Both the position numbers and the translations under genes were made by a program. The notes beneath the pieces were generated by a model. That model was not told the DNA's origin. It saw only the letters and a list, made by a program, of their open reading frames with translations, and did not search any database. Below are positions 18,016 to 27,132 of a DNA stretch of 63,254 nucleotides, piece after piece. Source of the DNA: Chloroflexota bacterium (GTDB lineage: Bacteria > Chloroflexota > Anaerolineae > UBA2200); contig JACIWW010000017.1 of the NCBI GenBank assembly GCA_014360905.1, positions 1 to 63,254 on the forward strand. Direction: 5' to 3'. Each line of letters begins with the position of its first letter. The first letter of the stretch is position 1.

Positions 18016-18074
18016 GCCATCAACGAATGGACTGCACTGGCATTCGTTCATTCGTATCCATGCTCGTTGATGGC
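18016..18074. repeat. Imperfect inverted repeat in the 17894-18218 gap
   Basis: GCCATCAACGAATGGA (18016-18031) pairs with TCCATGCTCGTTGATGGC (18057-18074), leaving two extra bases unpaired. The centre contains CATTCGTTCATTCGT, which also occurs inverted at 52205-52219. It could be a small non-autonomous element or a folded RNA. Confidence 0.55.
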
Positions 18075-18141
18075 CATCCTTCGCGTACTAGGCTACGCTT
18101 CTTCTGCGGGTTGGATCGCACATTGCCTTGCTGGCGTCATT

Positions 18142-18169
18142 TTGTCACAAGAAGCCCCAGGGATATAAT
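18142..18169 (+). promoter_or_regulatory. Sigma70-type promoter for the MFS gene
   Basis: TTGTCA (18142-18147) and a perfect TATAAT (18164-18169) are separated by 16 bp, 49 bp before the MFS start at 18219. Confidence 0.6.
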
Positions 18170-18218
18170 AACCCCAAAATTACCACAGAAGATAACTCGG
18201 TACAAACGACGAGACCTA

Positions 18219-19412
18219 ATGACTGACCAACAACGACCCGATCAACCAATCGGCACTACATTCCAAGCCGACCGCGTGCTCACCATCGCCGCCGGGCACA
18301 TGCTGCACGATACCTACACTGGCTTTTTGGCCCCACTCCTGCCCGTCTTCATCGCCAACTTGGGCCTGTCTAAGGCACAGGCTGGTGCATTGACCATATT
18401 CCAGCAAGGGCCATCCTTGCTCCAGCCTGCCATTGGGCATTTAGCTGACCGTTTCAACTTGCGTCACTTGGTCTTCCTAGGACCCGCCATTGCCGCAGTG
18501 ATGATGAGCTTACTGGTTATTGCACCCAGCTACATGGTGCTAGTCTTGCTGCTGACCGTGGTGGGCTTGAGTTCGGCCGGTTTCCACGCTGTAGGACCAG
18601 CCGTGGCGGGCCAATTATCTGGCCGGAGATTGGGTCAGGGGATGTCTTTCTGGATGGTCGGCGCAGAAGTGGCGCGTACCTTCTCCCCACTGATCGTTGT
18701 TACAGCGCTGCATCTCCTGACCATTCGCCGCCTGCCCTGGCTCATGCTCATTGGGCTGCTTGGTGCAGCGCTGCTCTATGCGCGCTTGAAGGATGTGCCA
18801 TTCCAGCTAACAACGACCGAACAGCCGGCACCTTGGAAAGAGGCATTGTTGAGCATGCGCAGGGTAATGCTGCCCCTAGCCGGTGTCCTCACTTTGCGCG
18901 CCTTTCTCGTGGCGGCATTGACTACCCACCTGCCCATCCTGATCAGCGAAGAGGGCAGCGACCTGTGGCTAGCAGGTGCATCCCTCTCGCTAGTGCAAGG
19001 AGGAGGAGCTATAGGAGTGCTCGTGGCTGGTTCGCTTAGCGACCGCCTGGGTCGCAAGCCCACAATCCTGGCTACTTTGCTCATCGCACCACCGTTGTTG
19101 CTTCTGTTCCTGGCAATCAAGGGCTGGCTGCGATTGCCTCTCCTCTTCCTGCTCGGTTTCACTACGTTGTCCAACAACCCGGTAATGATGGCCATGGTCC
19201 AAGAGAGCTTCCCCAGCAACCGCGCCATGGCTAATGGCATGTATCTGGCAATGACCTTTGTCAGTAGTTCCATCATGGCAGTATTGGTGGGAATGCTGGG
19301 CGACCTGTTCGGCCTGCGCCTAGCTTTCACGATCAGTGCCCTTGCCCCACTGCTGGGAGTGCCCCTGATATTGCTGCTGCCAGGAGGCAGAGAACAGGTC
19401 AGCCGGGCTTGA
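18219..19412 (+). CDS. MFS transporter, fosmidomycin-resistance (Fsr)-like
   Basis: A 397-residue inner-membrane transporter with about 12 hydrophobic segments. The first (AAGHMLHDTYTGFLAPLLPV) is typical of Fsr-like drug exporters. The loop-2/3 motif GHLADRFNLRH and the repeat copy GSLSDRLGRKP in the second half are the MFS A-motifs. Substrate is unknown; drug efflux is an analogy only. The start at ATG 18219 gives the usual short N-terminus; the upstream in-frame stretch contains promoter and repeat DNA. Confidence 0.88.
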   Translation: MTDQQRPDQPIGTTFQADRVLTIAAGHMLHDTYTGFLAPLLPVFIANLGLSKAQAGALTIFQQGPSLLQPAIGHLADRFNLRHLVFLGPAIAAVMMSLLVIAPSYMVLVLLLTVVGLSSAGFHAVGPAVAGQLSGRRLGQGMSFWMVGAEVARTFSPLIVVTALHLLTIRRLPWLMLIGLLGAALLYARLKDVPFQLTTTEQPAPWKEALLSMRRVMLPLAGVLTLRAFLVAALTTHLPILISEEGSDLWLAGASLSLVQGGGAIGVLVAGSLSDRLGRKPTILATLLIAPPLLLLFLAIKGWLRLPLLFLLGFTTLSNNPVMMAMVQESFPSNRAMANGMYLAMTFVSSSIMAVLVGMLGDLFGLRLAFTISALAPLLGVPLILLLPGGREQVSRA

Positions 19413-19453
19413 GAGTACAAAAAGGCCAGCAGGCTTATGCGCTTGGAATTGCC

Positions 19454-20008
19454 TCAATTAGGGTGCTCTACCTTTCTGGCCAAGCGGCTTTTCAAACGCT
19501 GCGCGAGGAAAAAGCAAACCACCAGCAACGAGAAAGCGATAATTCCCCACTTGATCGCCGCGGCAAGCGAAGCAATCAGAATAGGCAGCGGCGAAAGGCG
19601 GTTAAGGTCACGGAGGAGGATCAAGTGCAACGCATTCTCCAGCCAGTCCAGCAGCATGGCAACAAAGGGCAGCACCATCAAAAGGAGGTGAAACTTGCGG
19701 GCCGCTTTACCTGCTTTGTGGGTCAAAAAGGCGATCAGGCTCGCAAGGAGCAACGCATACACAATAGGGAACCAGGAATCCACATAGAGCGTGCTCACCC
19801 GATAGGCTTGCACACCTAATGCACCCCATTGGTTGATAATGGACTGGAAAGTTCCCGCTGAGAAAGCTAGTTGCAGTGCAACGACCCCTGGGGTGCCAGA
19901 TGGCCGTGCCTGGTCAAAGTAAGCAAATGCTACAAACGCCAGGACGGTCAGCACTAGCGCCAATCCCACCACGGACGCACGTGCCATTTTCTGATATAGA
20001 AGCGCCAT
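19454..20008 (-). CDS. Small membrane protein, four predicted helices
   Basis: The 184-residue protein has hydrophobic segments near 12-30, 76-95, 107-125 and 145-168, and a basic C-terminus (RLKSRLARKVEHPN). No family was recognised. It begins two bases after the stop of the radical SAM gene, so the two are almost certainly coexpressed. The middle contains YFDQARPSGTPGVVALQLAF and WLENALHLILLRDL. Confidence 0.7.
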   Translation of the reverse strand: MALLYQKMARASVVGLALVLTVLAFVAFAYFDQARPSGTPGVVALQLAFSAGTFQSIINQWGALGVQAYRVSTLYVDSWFPIVYALLLASLIAFLTHKAGKAARKFHLLLMVLPFVAMLLDWLENALHLILLRDLNRLSPLPILIASLAAAIKWGIIAFSLLVVCFFLAQRLKSRLARKVEHPN

Positions 20009-20010
20009 CC

Positions 20011-21021
20011 TCAGTCCTCCAAGTGCTCATAGAATTCCCGTGGCTTGAGTTCTTGGAAATCGCCGACTCTAGCCAGATACCTCCGAATGTCTGTACAGAG
20101 ATGGCATTTGGAGACATAGCCATCCCGCTCCTCATAGCCATAGGTTTTGCCCAAGCGATAGAGTTCCTCCAGACTCGTCAACAAGGCGTGTAGGACGGGA
20201 AGCTCATCCAAGTTGATACCCCGCAAGAGTGCATTCAAGTCACGTGCATCGCCCAGGGACAGACCACCGCAGTAGCCAGGCACGTAGTTGCCATAGTTGT
20301 CCACGTGAACGTGCCAGTCGCGCACCAACTCGTGACGACAAGAGGAAGAGAAGAAATGTTGTGCCGGGTATTTCTGGAAGAGGTGCGCCAGAGCATAGGA
20401 AACTCGCCCTCCTGGCAACAATTCGGCATAGTGCAGGCCATAGCCTCCTCTTTGCAGGTACTCCTCAAAAGGCAAGGTACCCTTCAATCCCATCTGGCGG
20501 AACTGTTCATAGAAGAATCGCTGGTACATCATCACGTTGCCCGGGAAGACTTCTGCACTGATGCGTACAGCATATTGGATGCGCTCGAAAGGCACTTGCT
20601 CGATGATAAACGGGTTCACACTGATGAGGATGCCGTCCAGCCCTGCTTCCTTCAGTCGAATCAGTTTCTCCCTGGTCTTGGCATCGTCAGTACACCAGAA
20701 GCAATTCGTCTCGACGAACGTACCGCGAATGCCCAGCCGGCGTGCCAAGGCAGTGACTTCGAGCAGCAAGTCGAAATGGAGAAAAGGCTCGCCGCCCGTG
20801 AAATGCAATCCTTCGTTGATCCCTACCCTGCCGGGATATCCATATGTACTTCGCATCGTGGCGGCAAGCTGCGTCAGAATGGTCTCCGCGTCATCTAGCG
20901 TGAGCCAATCTGCCTTCCACCGCGGAGAACAGGCGTAGAGGCAGTGCCGGCAAGCGCTGGTGCATTTGTAGGAAAGGAGAATGCCGGCAGATAACGGCGC
21001 AGGAATAGAAAGCCTGTTCAT
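20011..21021 (-). CDS. Radical SAM protein
   Basis: A 336-residue radical SAM enzyme. YKCTSACRHCLYAC supplies the CxxxCxxC cluster that binds the catalytic [4Fe-4S] and SAM, and HFTGGEPFLHFDLLLEV is the GGEP SAM-contact motif. C-terminal cysteines (YCGGLSLGD; SKCHLCTDIRRYL) may bind a further cluster, but the pattern is not a full SPASM domain. The reaction is unknown. The tight pairing with a small membrane protein downstream may be functional. No precursor-peptide gene was seen nearby. Confidence 0.85.
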   Translation of the reverse strand: MNRLSIPAPLSAGILLSYKCTSACRHCLYACSPRWKADWLTLDDAETILTQLAATMRSTYGYPGRVGINEGLHFTGGEPFLHFDLLLEVTALARRLGIRGTFVETNCFWCTDDAKTREKLIRLKEAGLDGILISVNPFIIEQVPFERIQYAVRISAEVFPGNVMMYQRFFYEQFRQMGLKGTLPFEEYLQRGGYGLHYAELLPGGRVSYALAHLFQKYPAQHFFSSSCRHELVRDWHVHVDNYGNYVPGYCGGLSLGDARDLNALLRGINLDELPVLHALLTSLEELYRLGKTYGYEERDGYVSKCHLCTDIRRYLARVGDFQELKPREFYEHLED

Positions 21022-21174
21022 GCAAAGACCTCGGTGTTACATTACTGCAAATCGGCTGCGATGTCAATCTGGACCTGAGCGCTCGCCTGTCCCTCTGCAC
21101 CTCAGGCTACGCAGGATGCTGCGCTTCGGGATGACATTTGACCAAAAAGCAAGCTGCCTCCCCTGTGCATGTAC

Positions 21175-21203
21175 TTGGTGAAATTTAGGATATGTGGTAT
21201 ACT
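21175..21203 (+). promoter_or_regulatory. Sigma70-type promoter for the lipoprotein gene
   Basis: TTGGTG (21175-21180) and TATACT (21198-21203) with an ideal 17-bp spacer, 35 bp before the start codon at 21239. Confidence 0.65.
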
Positions 21204-21238
21204 AATTCCTAGTCTGAAAAACGCGAAGGAGGAGATCC

Positions 21239-21637
21239 ATGAAGTACTATTCCCGAAAAGTGCTTTGGCAGGCCACAACGCTACTGGTGGTATCGCTGCT
21301 GATTTTGCTATCCCTGCCTCTATTGACCGCTTGTAAGAAAACCACCGCGCCTACCCCAACTCCCACTCGTACACCGGGGATTGTGCCAGTAACGCCTTTG
21401 CTCCCGCTGACTCCAACGACAGAGGTAGAGCCAGCGACGCCAACCCCGACGCCAACAGCGACTGCGATGCCACCAACAGAGCCACCCGCTACAACCCAGC
21501 CAACGCTTGTGCTTCCTACAGCAACGCTTGTGCCTCCTACGCCAGCGCCTGTGCTAACAGAGCCATATCCGGTGGTTTTCACGCCAGTTCCTATCACCCC
21601 GGCACCGTATGAGCCGTACCCATCTCCTTCTCCCTAG
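21239..21637 (+). CDS. Proline/threonine-rich lipoprotein
   Basis: A 132-residue exported protein. A hydrophobic signal (TTLLVVSLLILLSLPLLTAC) ends in the lipobox LTAC, so the Cys would be lipidated. Almost all that follows is Pro, Thr, Ala and Val in short repeats (PTPTPTRTP, ATPTPTPTATA, VPPTPAPV), a disordered cell-surface stalk with no folded domain. Function unknown. It has its own promoter and terminator, so it is a single-gene unit. GGAGGAG precedes the ATG. Confidence 0.8.
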   Translation: MKYYSRKVLWQATTLLVVSLLILLSLPLLTACKKTTAPTPTPTRTPGIVPVTPLLPLTPTTEVEPATPTPTPTATAMPPTEPPATTQPTLVLPTATLVPPTPAPVLTEPYPVVFTPVPITPAPYEPYPSPSP

Positions 21638-21659
21638 CGTGATGCGAATAAATTGAACA

Positions 21660-21696
21660 AGACAGGGGAAGGCTTATCACCTTCCCCTGTCTTTTT
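21660..21696 (+). terminator. Intrinsic terminator of the lipoprotein gene
   Basis: GACAGGGGAAGG (21661-21672) pairs perfectly with CCTTCCCCTGTC (21680-21691) around a 7-base loop and is followed by TTTTT. It lies 22 bp after the stop codon. Confidence 0.95.
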
Positions 21697-21771
21697 GGCA
21701 CAAAAGTGTTTCTGCTAATACCATGCAGTCGTACCAAGTCCATGCGCTAAATGTACCAACAAACGCGAGGA

Positions 21772-22614
21772 TTAACCCGGTGGAGCGACCACCCGGAAGC
21801 TATCCCCGTCCTTGACCAGGTAGCCCATGGGCATGCGCAAGTCGTGCTCAAAGATCAACAACGCTCGTTTTTCCCACGCCCAATTCCTGATGGATCGCTT
21901 TGTTTCGAGCGTCTCCATTGGCTCTGCGTCAAAAGCCGATATCCACCCCAACCGCTCCATTTTGATGGCCATAGACGCCAGATCGCCCAAGAAAATCGCT
22001 GCTTCCCCTGCCGATTCGATAATGACACACTGATGCGCCCGGGTATGCCCTCTGGTCACCTGGCAACGCACCTCGCTGGTAACACGGGTATCTCCGAAGA
22101 GCAGGCGAAGTTGACCCGCCCCCTGAATAGGGAGCAGATTTTCCGGGAGGTAAGTATTGCGCGTGCGTTCATTGGGATAAAGCGCATCGGCCCACTCCAG
22201 GCGCTGAATCCAGTATTGTGCATTGGGAAAGGTAGGCACTGCCACGCCATCGCGCAGGATGGTGTTGCCGCCACAGTGATCCGAATGCAAATGGGTATTG
22301 ATAACAATGTCAATGTCGGCCGCTGTATAGCCCAGACGCTGCAAATCATCCAGTAGATCGCTACGTGCCGGCTCAAGGCCATTGATTTCGAGGTCCTTCG
22401 GCGATAGCTTGCGGCCAAAGCCCGTATCAACCAGGATGCGTTTGCCTTCAGAGAGGATCAGCAGGCAATTCAAGGCTGTTGTCACACGGTTGAGTTCATC
22501 TGCTGGGAAGAATTTTTGCCACAGCACCTTGGGCACTAGGCCGAAATGCCCACCGCCATCTATGCGGCACTCGCCATCACTGACAAGGAAGCATTCCACA
22601 TTGCCTACTCGCAT
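21772..22614 (-). CDS. MBL-fold metallohydrolase
   Basis: A 280-residue metallo-beta-lactamase-fold protein with NTHLHSDHCGGNT (HxHxDH), VTRGHTRAHQCVII (third His), LGDLAS (bridging Asp) and a late His (IFEHD). It resembles the lactonase/quinone-type cytosolic hydrolases, but no substrate can be assigned. It starts 16 bp after the stop of the oxidoreductase beta subunit and is probably the last gene of that operon. Confidence 0.85.
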   Translation of the reverse strand: MRVGNVECFLVSDGECRIDGGGHFGLVPKVLWQKFFPADELNRVTTALNCLLILSEGKRILVDTGFGRKLSPKDLEINGLEPARSDLLDDLQRLGYTAADIDIVINTHLHSDHCGGNTILRDGVAVPTFPNAQYWIQRLEWADALYPNERTRNTYLPENLLPIQGAGQLRLLFGDTRVTSEVRCQVTRGHTRAHQCVIIESAGEAAIFLGDLASMAIKMERLGWISAFDAEPMETLETKRSIRNWAWEKRALLIFEHDLRMPMGYLVKDGDSFRVVAPPG

Positions 22615-22629
22615 TTTGCTCCCTCCCCA

Positions 22630-23541
22630 TCAGGCAGATGGAATAATTGGAATTTCCTGCCCACTTGCCTTGGCTTTTTCCACCAGCCTTTCCCACTCGC
22701 GGTCCACATTCTCTTGGATGTAACGCAAGTCTTCCGGCTTGAGATGGGCAAAACGCCCTTGCAGTCGCAAATAGCGCTCCACGGGAACCTTTTCTCGTGG
22801 CCACACGGTGATGGTGTACTTTCCCCCATGTTCCACTTCATAGAGTGGGAACACACAACTCTGCACCGCCAGCCGCGACAAGAGCACCGACTGCGCCGGT
22901 TCGGATTTCCAACCAGAGGGACAGGGAGAGAGCACATGCAGGAACTTGCTGCCGCGGATATCCTTGGCCTTCTTCACCTTGCGTATCAGATCCTCGGGAT
23001 AGGCAACGGTAGCTGTGGCTGTGTAAGGGATACGATGTGCTGCCATGATAGCCACCATATCTTTCTTGGGCTGCTCCTTCGGGTGTTTCACCGGCGTAGT
23101 CGTCGTCCAGGCGCCCCACGGGGTAGCCGAACTGCGCTGAATGCCGGTGTTCATGTATGCTTCATTGTCATAGCACATGTAGATGAAATCTTCGTTGCGC
23201 TCCACTGCCGCTGAGAGGGCTTGAATGCCGATGTCAAAGGTCCCGCCATCACCAGCCACCGTGAGGACCGTGGTATCCTTGTAGCCACAAGCCTCCAGTC
23301 CAGCCTTCACGCCCGAAGCGACTGAGCCACCAGTGGCAAAGAGAGTGTGTAGCAAAGGCACCTGTACCGCCGTATAAGGGAATGGTCCGGCAATAATGGA
23401 CCAGCACGAAGCAACAATAATCACCACTGTGTTTTCGCCCAAAGCCTTGAGCGCATAGCGCACTGCCATAGGAGCCCCACAACCCGGACAGGCTACATGG
23501 CCTGGCGTCATCAATTCTTGTTCTGGCACATCGTAACTCAT
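22630..23541 (-). CDS. porB: 2-oxoacid:ferredoxin oxidoreductase, beta (TPP) subunit
   Basis: The 303-residue subunit binds thiamine diphosphate and a [4Fe-4S] cluster. CPGCGAP opens the cluster motif. VAGDGGTFDIGIQALSAAVE with the downstream CYDNEAYMNTG is the TPP/Mg motif (GDG...N). The complex oxidises a 2-oxoacid to acyl-CoA and CO2 and reduces ferredoxin. Its start overlaps the stop of porA by four bases. Whether pyruvate or branched-chain oxoacids are preferred cannot be read from the sequence. Confidence 0.92.
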   Translation of the reverse strand: MSYDVPEQELMTPGHVACPGCGAPMAVRYALKALGENTVVIIVASCWSIIAGPFPYTAVQVPLLHTLFATGGSVASGVKAGLEACGYKDTTVLTVAGDGGTFDIGIQALSAAVERNEDFIYMCYDNEAYMNTGIQRSSATPWGAWTTTTPVKHPKEQPKKDMVAIMAAHRIPYTATATVAYPEDLIRKVKKAKDIRGSKFLHVLSPCPSGWKSEPAQSVLLSRLAVQSCVFPLYEVEHGGKYTITVWPREKVPVERYLRLQGRFAHLKPEDLRYIQENVDREWERLVEKAKASGQEIPIIPSA

Positions 23542-24692
23542 CGTTTGACCTCCATCCAGACAATCTCTTCAGCTGGCTTGTCATATTGCTGGGTATACTG
23601 GACAATCTTGTGGATAGACTGCGGTGTTACATCGCGTCCACCCAAGCCAATGACAAAGGGAAAGATGATCGGTGCATCAGGTATGCCATACAGCGCTGCC
23701 TTCACTTCGGAGGCAAAAATCCCCCCATAGCCATAGGAGATGTTGCGGTCAATGACCGCTACCTTCCTCACTCCAGCCAATGCCTGCCGCATGGCAGCGA
23801 AGGGGAAAGGACGGAACATGCGTATCTTCAGCAGTCCCACCCTCTGTCCCTGCGCACGCAGTTCATCCACAACCTCGCGCGAAGTGCCAACAATGCTGCC
23901 CGATGCCACTAAGACGATCTCCGCATCCTCCATGCGGTACTTTTCTATGACGTCGTACGGGCGTCCAAAGACCTGTCCAAACTCTGCACCCACTTGCTGG
24001 GTGACCTGCACTGCTTGCTCCATGGCGCGCTGCATTTTGTAGCGCAACTCCATCCAATGCTCCGGACCAACGAGGCCATAGAAAGAGCAAGGATTGCCTG
24101 GCTGCAATCGGAATTTCGGCTGATAGGGCGGGAGGAAACGATCCACGGTGGCCTGATCCGGGATGTCCACTGGCTCTTCCGTATGAGAGAGCACAAAGGC
24201 ATCCAGCACGAGCATCACCGGCAATAGGACCGTCTCAGCAATCTTGTAGGCTTGTATCACCATGTCCAGCACTTCCTGGTTGGTCTCACAATAAAACTGT
24301 ATCCAGCCCGTGTCACGCTGCGCTAGGCTGTCCGTCTGTTCTGTCCACACATTCCAGCCAGGCCCCAGAGCGCGGTTGACATTCGCCATGACAATAGGCA
24401 ACCGTCCACCCGAGGCCCAATGCAGCACCTCGTGCATCAACGCCAGGCCATGGGAAGAAGTAGCCGTAAATGCCCGCGCTCCAGCAATAGATGCGCCAAC
24501 AACTGCGGCCATGACCGAATGCTCGGACTCGACTTTGATGAATTTGGCATCCAACAGTCCATCCGCGCAGAATTCGGAGAGTATCTCCACCACCTGTGTC
24601 TGCGGCGTAATGGGATAAGCAGCAATAACCTGCACACGGGCAAGCTGTACTCCATAGGATACAGCGTGGTTGCCCATGATCACTTTTTCCAT
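23538..24692 (-). CDS. porA: 2-oxoacid:ferredoxin oxidoreductase, alpha subunit
   Basis: The 384-residue alpha subunit carries the pyrimidine-binding and domain III regions. MGNHAVSYGVQLARVQVIAA then YPITPQTQVVE is the family signature, followed by the ATSSHGLALMHEVLHWASGG block and a C-terminal transketolase-like domain (GSIVGTSREVVDELRAQGQR). The ATG at 24692 was chosen because it begins the conserved N-terminus after GAGGAATT; the first 13 bases overlap the end of the upstream gene. Confidence 0.92.
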   Translation of the reverse strand: MEKVIMGNHAVSYGVQLARVQVIAAYPITPQTQVVEILSEFCADGLLDAKFIKVESEHSVMAAVVGASIAGARAFTATSSHGLALMHEVLHWASGGRLPIVMANVNRALGPGWNVWTEQTDSLAQRDTGWIQFYCETNQEVLDMVIQAYKIAETVLLPVMLVLDAFVLSHTEEPVDIPDQATVDRFLPPYQPKFRLQPGNPCSFYGLVGPEHWMELRYKMQRAMEQAVQVTQQVGAEFGQVFGRPYDVIEKYRMEDAEIVLVASGSIVGTSREVVDELRAQGQRVGLLKIRMFRPFPFAAMRQALAGVRKVAVIDRNISYGYGGIFASEVKAALYGIPDAPIIFPFVIGLGGRDVTPQSIHKIVQYTQQYDKPAEEIVWMEVKR

Positions 24693-26440
24693 TTCAATTC
24701 CTCCTCGATGGAAATGGCTTCGCGGGGACACTCCTCTACACATACACCACAGCCCTTGCAGTAATCGTAATTCACTTCATACTCCGTATGGTTGTGCCGG
24801 CTGATGGCGACATCAGGGCAATACAGCCAGCAAGTGTCGCACGCATTGCATGTGCCACAACTGAAGCAGCGCGCCGCTTCACGACGTGCATCCCCTTCAG
24901 CGAGACAAAGATTTACCTCGACGAAATCTTTGGTTCTTTCTGCTGCTGTGCGCTGTGGCAATGGTATGCGTGGTTCCTCCGTGAAATACGCCAAGTTGAT
25001 ATCCTCAAAGTGCACTACTGTCGGATCCATTTCCCTGGGTGCCGCATGCACTTGCTCCGTCAGCGGTGGGAAGCTTGACAAAGGCTCACCACGTAGATAG
25101 CAGTCAATCGCTAAGGCTGCCCGCTTGCCGGAGCCAATGGCATGAGCCACTGTACCAAAGCCAGTGGCTGCATCCCCGCCAGCAAAGATTCCTTGCGCCG
25201 AAGTAGCCGCCGTTTCTTGGATGACAATCCGATCCCTCTCCACCTGCACGCCTTCAGGCAAGCAGGAGAGGTCCGCATCCTGCCCCAAGGCAGCAATCAC
25301 AGAGTCTACCTCCATGACGTACTCCGAGCCGGGAATAGGCTCTGGACGACGTCGCCCACTTTCATCCGGCGCTCCCAACCGCATGCGCACACAGCGCAGG
25401 CTGGCGACCCTTCCATCTGACCGCAGCACCTCGACCGGCGCCGTGAGGTACTCTATTCTAATACCCTCCTGTTCTGCCTCGTCAACTTCCTCGGCAATAG
25501 CTGGCATCTCCTGGCGTGAACGTCGGTACAAGATAGACACCTGTGGCGCACCGAGCCGCAGCGCGGAGCGGGCAGCATCCATAGCGGTATTACCCCCGCC
25601 AATGACGGCAACTCTCGGACCAACCTGTACTTTCTCACCCAAGTTGACCCGACGCAGGAAATCCAGTCCTGCCAGCACACCTGGCGCATCCTCGCCATGG
25701 ATGCCCAGTTTATGGCTGCGGTGCTGACCAATGGCTAAGAATATCGCCTGATAAGGCTTCAGGTCCTGCCAGCTCAAGTTGTCGCCCAGACGCATGCCAG
25801 TGCGAATTTCGATACCCAGTGCTTCGATAGCCGCAATTTCACGATCCAGTACCTCACGAGGCAGGCGATAAGGAGGAATGCCTACCCGCATCATGCCACC
25901 TGGAGCAGTTAGCGCCTCAAAGACAGTCACTCGATATCCCCGACGTGCCAATTGGTAGGCGCAGGATAAGCCGGCTGGCCCCGAACCGATCACAGCCACT
26001 TGCGCTGCCGAAGATGCCACCGGCTTCAGGATGGGCAAGGTGCGTGCCCGAGGCAGATCAGCCAGGAAGCGCTCCAGAGCATGGATAGCAATTGCCCCAC
26101 CCAACTGAGTACGGTTGCACTCGTGTTCGCACGGATGGGGGCATACACGGCCGCATACTCCGGGGAATGGATTTTCCTCCAGAATCCTCTGCAGCGCTTC
26201 TTCATAATTCCCTTTGTTCACCATACCCACGTATTGGACAATATCCTCTCCAGCGGGACAAGCACGGTTACAAGGGGGAGTCTTGTTGCGATACACCGGC
26301 CGAAGGTATCGCCACGAGCCTGTCTTATTGTATAAAGTGGTGCCCAAAGACATGGTCACTTCAGGCATTTCGGCCTCGCTTTGGAAAACGATGACCAGAT
26401 CCTGGTCTGATGGTTTTCTAGTTGGTTGGTCATTTTTCAT
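24680..26440 (-). CDS. GltD-like FAD/NAD(P) oxidoreductase fused to PorD-type ferredoxin
   Basis: The 586-residue protein joins two modules. Residues about 45-150 form the GltD-type cluster domain (CNRACPAGEDIVQYVGM; VCGRVCPHPCEHECNR). Two Rossmann sites follow: VAVIGSGPAGLSCAYQLA for FAD and VAVIGGGNTAMDAARSALRL for NAD(P)H. The last ~75 residues are a two-cluster ferredoxin (CFSCGTCNACDTCWLYCPD; CKGCGVCVEECPREA) that replaces the separate delta subunit. Lying between gamma and alpha, it probably links the oxidoreductase to NAD(P)H through FAD. The fusion is inferred from one uninterrupted frame. Confidence 0.9.
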   Translation of the reverse strand: MKNDQPTRKPSDQDLVIVFQSEAEMPEVTMSLGTTLYNKTGSWRYLRPVYRNKTPPCNRACPAGEDIVQYVGMVNKGNYEEALQRILEENPFPGVCGRVCPHPCEHECNRTQLGGAIAIHALERFLADLPRARTLPILKPVASSAAQVAVIGSGPAGLSCAYQLARRGYRVTVFEALTAPGGMMRVGIPPYRLPREVLDREIAAIEALGIEIRTGMRLGDNLSWQDLKPYQAIFLAIGQHRSHKLGIHGEDAPGVLAGLDFLRRVNLGEKVQVGPRVAVIGGGNTAMDAARSALRLGAPQVSILYRRSRQEMPAIAEEVDEAEQEGIRIEYLTAPVEVLRSDGRVASLRCVRMRLGAPDESGRRRPEPIPGSEYVMEVDSVIAALGQDADLSCLPEGVQVERDRIVIQETAATSAQGIFAGGDAATGFGTVAHAIGSGKRAALAIDCYLRGEPLSSFPPLTEQVHAAPREMDPTVVHFEDINLAYFTEEPRIPLPQRTAAERTKDFVEVNLCLAEGDARREAARCFSCGTCNACDTCWLYCPDVAISRHNHTEYEVNYDYCKGCGVCVEECPREAISIEEELKWKK

Positions 26441-26445
26441 GTAGC

Positions 26446-27000
26446 CTACTCCTTGCTCACCACCATCTCATATGCCTCTTGTGTGGCAGCTACATTATCT
26501 TCGGGTTTGACCGGCACGGCTTCGCGCACTGCCTCCATCACTGCTTTCAGACCGACGATGCCTGTGATACGCGCAAAAGCGCCCAAAATCGCGGTATTCA
26601 CAATGGGCGCGGTACGCGGCCCAAGGCGATGTTTGATGGCAATGCGGTTTGCATCCACCGTGGCCACGCGAAATTTGGATGACAGATTGAAGGATTCTGG
26701 AGGCTCCTCGGTGTTGATCAGAATCCAACCGCCTTCTTTCAGTCCTGCTGTGACATCAACCACCTGCATCAAGCTGGGGTCAAGCACCATCACGTGATCC
26801 GGGTTGTAAATCTGGCAGCGAATGCGCACTGGCTTGTCGTCAATGCGCGTGAATGCAGCTACCGGTGCACCGCGCCGCTCCACACCAAAAGAGGGAAAGG
26901 ATTGCACATAGCGACCTTCTCGGAAAGCAGCATCCGCCAGCACTTTCGAAGCGATGACTGCTCCTTGGCCACCACGACCGTGTATTCGCACTTCAATCAT
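26446..27000 (-). CDS. porC: 2-oxoacid:ferredoxin oxidoreductase, gamma subunit
   Basis: The 184-residue gamma subunit has the diagnostic start EVRIHGRGGQGAVIASKVLA and the block YVQSFPSFGVERRGAPVAAF. The ATG at 27000 follows GAAAGGGGA; an upstream in-frame extension to 27078 runs into repeat-like DNA and is not supported. It is the first gene of the gamma-delta/GltD-alpha-beta-MBL cluster, with only five bases to the next gene. Confidence 0.92.
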   Translation of the reverse strand: MIEVRIHGRGGQGAVIASKVLADAAFREGRYVQSFPSFGVERRGAPVAAFTRIDDKPVRIRCQIYNPDHVMVLDPSLMQVVDVTAGLKEGGWILINTEEPPESFNLSSKFRVATVDANRIAIKHRLGPRTAPIVNTAILGAFARITGIVGLKAVMEAVREAVPVKPEDNVAATQEAYEMVVSKE

Positions 27001-27030
27001 AAATATTCCCCTTTCAGATGTGATTTCTAA

Positions 27031-27060
27031 AACGCAGAGACCGCCGAGAAAGCAGAGAAT
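27031..27060. repeat. Purine-rich flank of the GxxExxY cassette, porC side
   Basis: AACGCAGAGACCGCCGAGAA and following bases resemble, in inverted orientation, the sequence at 27527-27555. Both share AACGC, GCAGAGA and GAGAAA words. Such repeats are a common neighbour of GxxExxY genes in my recollection; the alignment here is imperfect. Confidence 0.45.
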
Positions 27061-27132
27061 GTTATCAATCCGGCACAAAAATTGCTTAGCAAGTACCGGG
27101 AAAATGGTTCACAACCCGGGAAATGCCATCTC

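Noticed and set aside
21340-21630. Repetitive P/T-rich DNA as a satellite or CRISPR
   Set aside because: It is the degenerate coding repeat of a lipoprotein with its own promoter and terminator.
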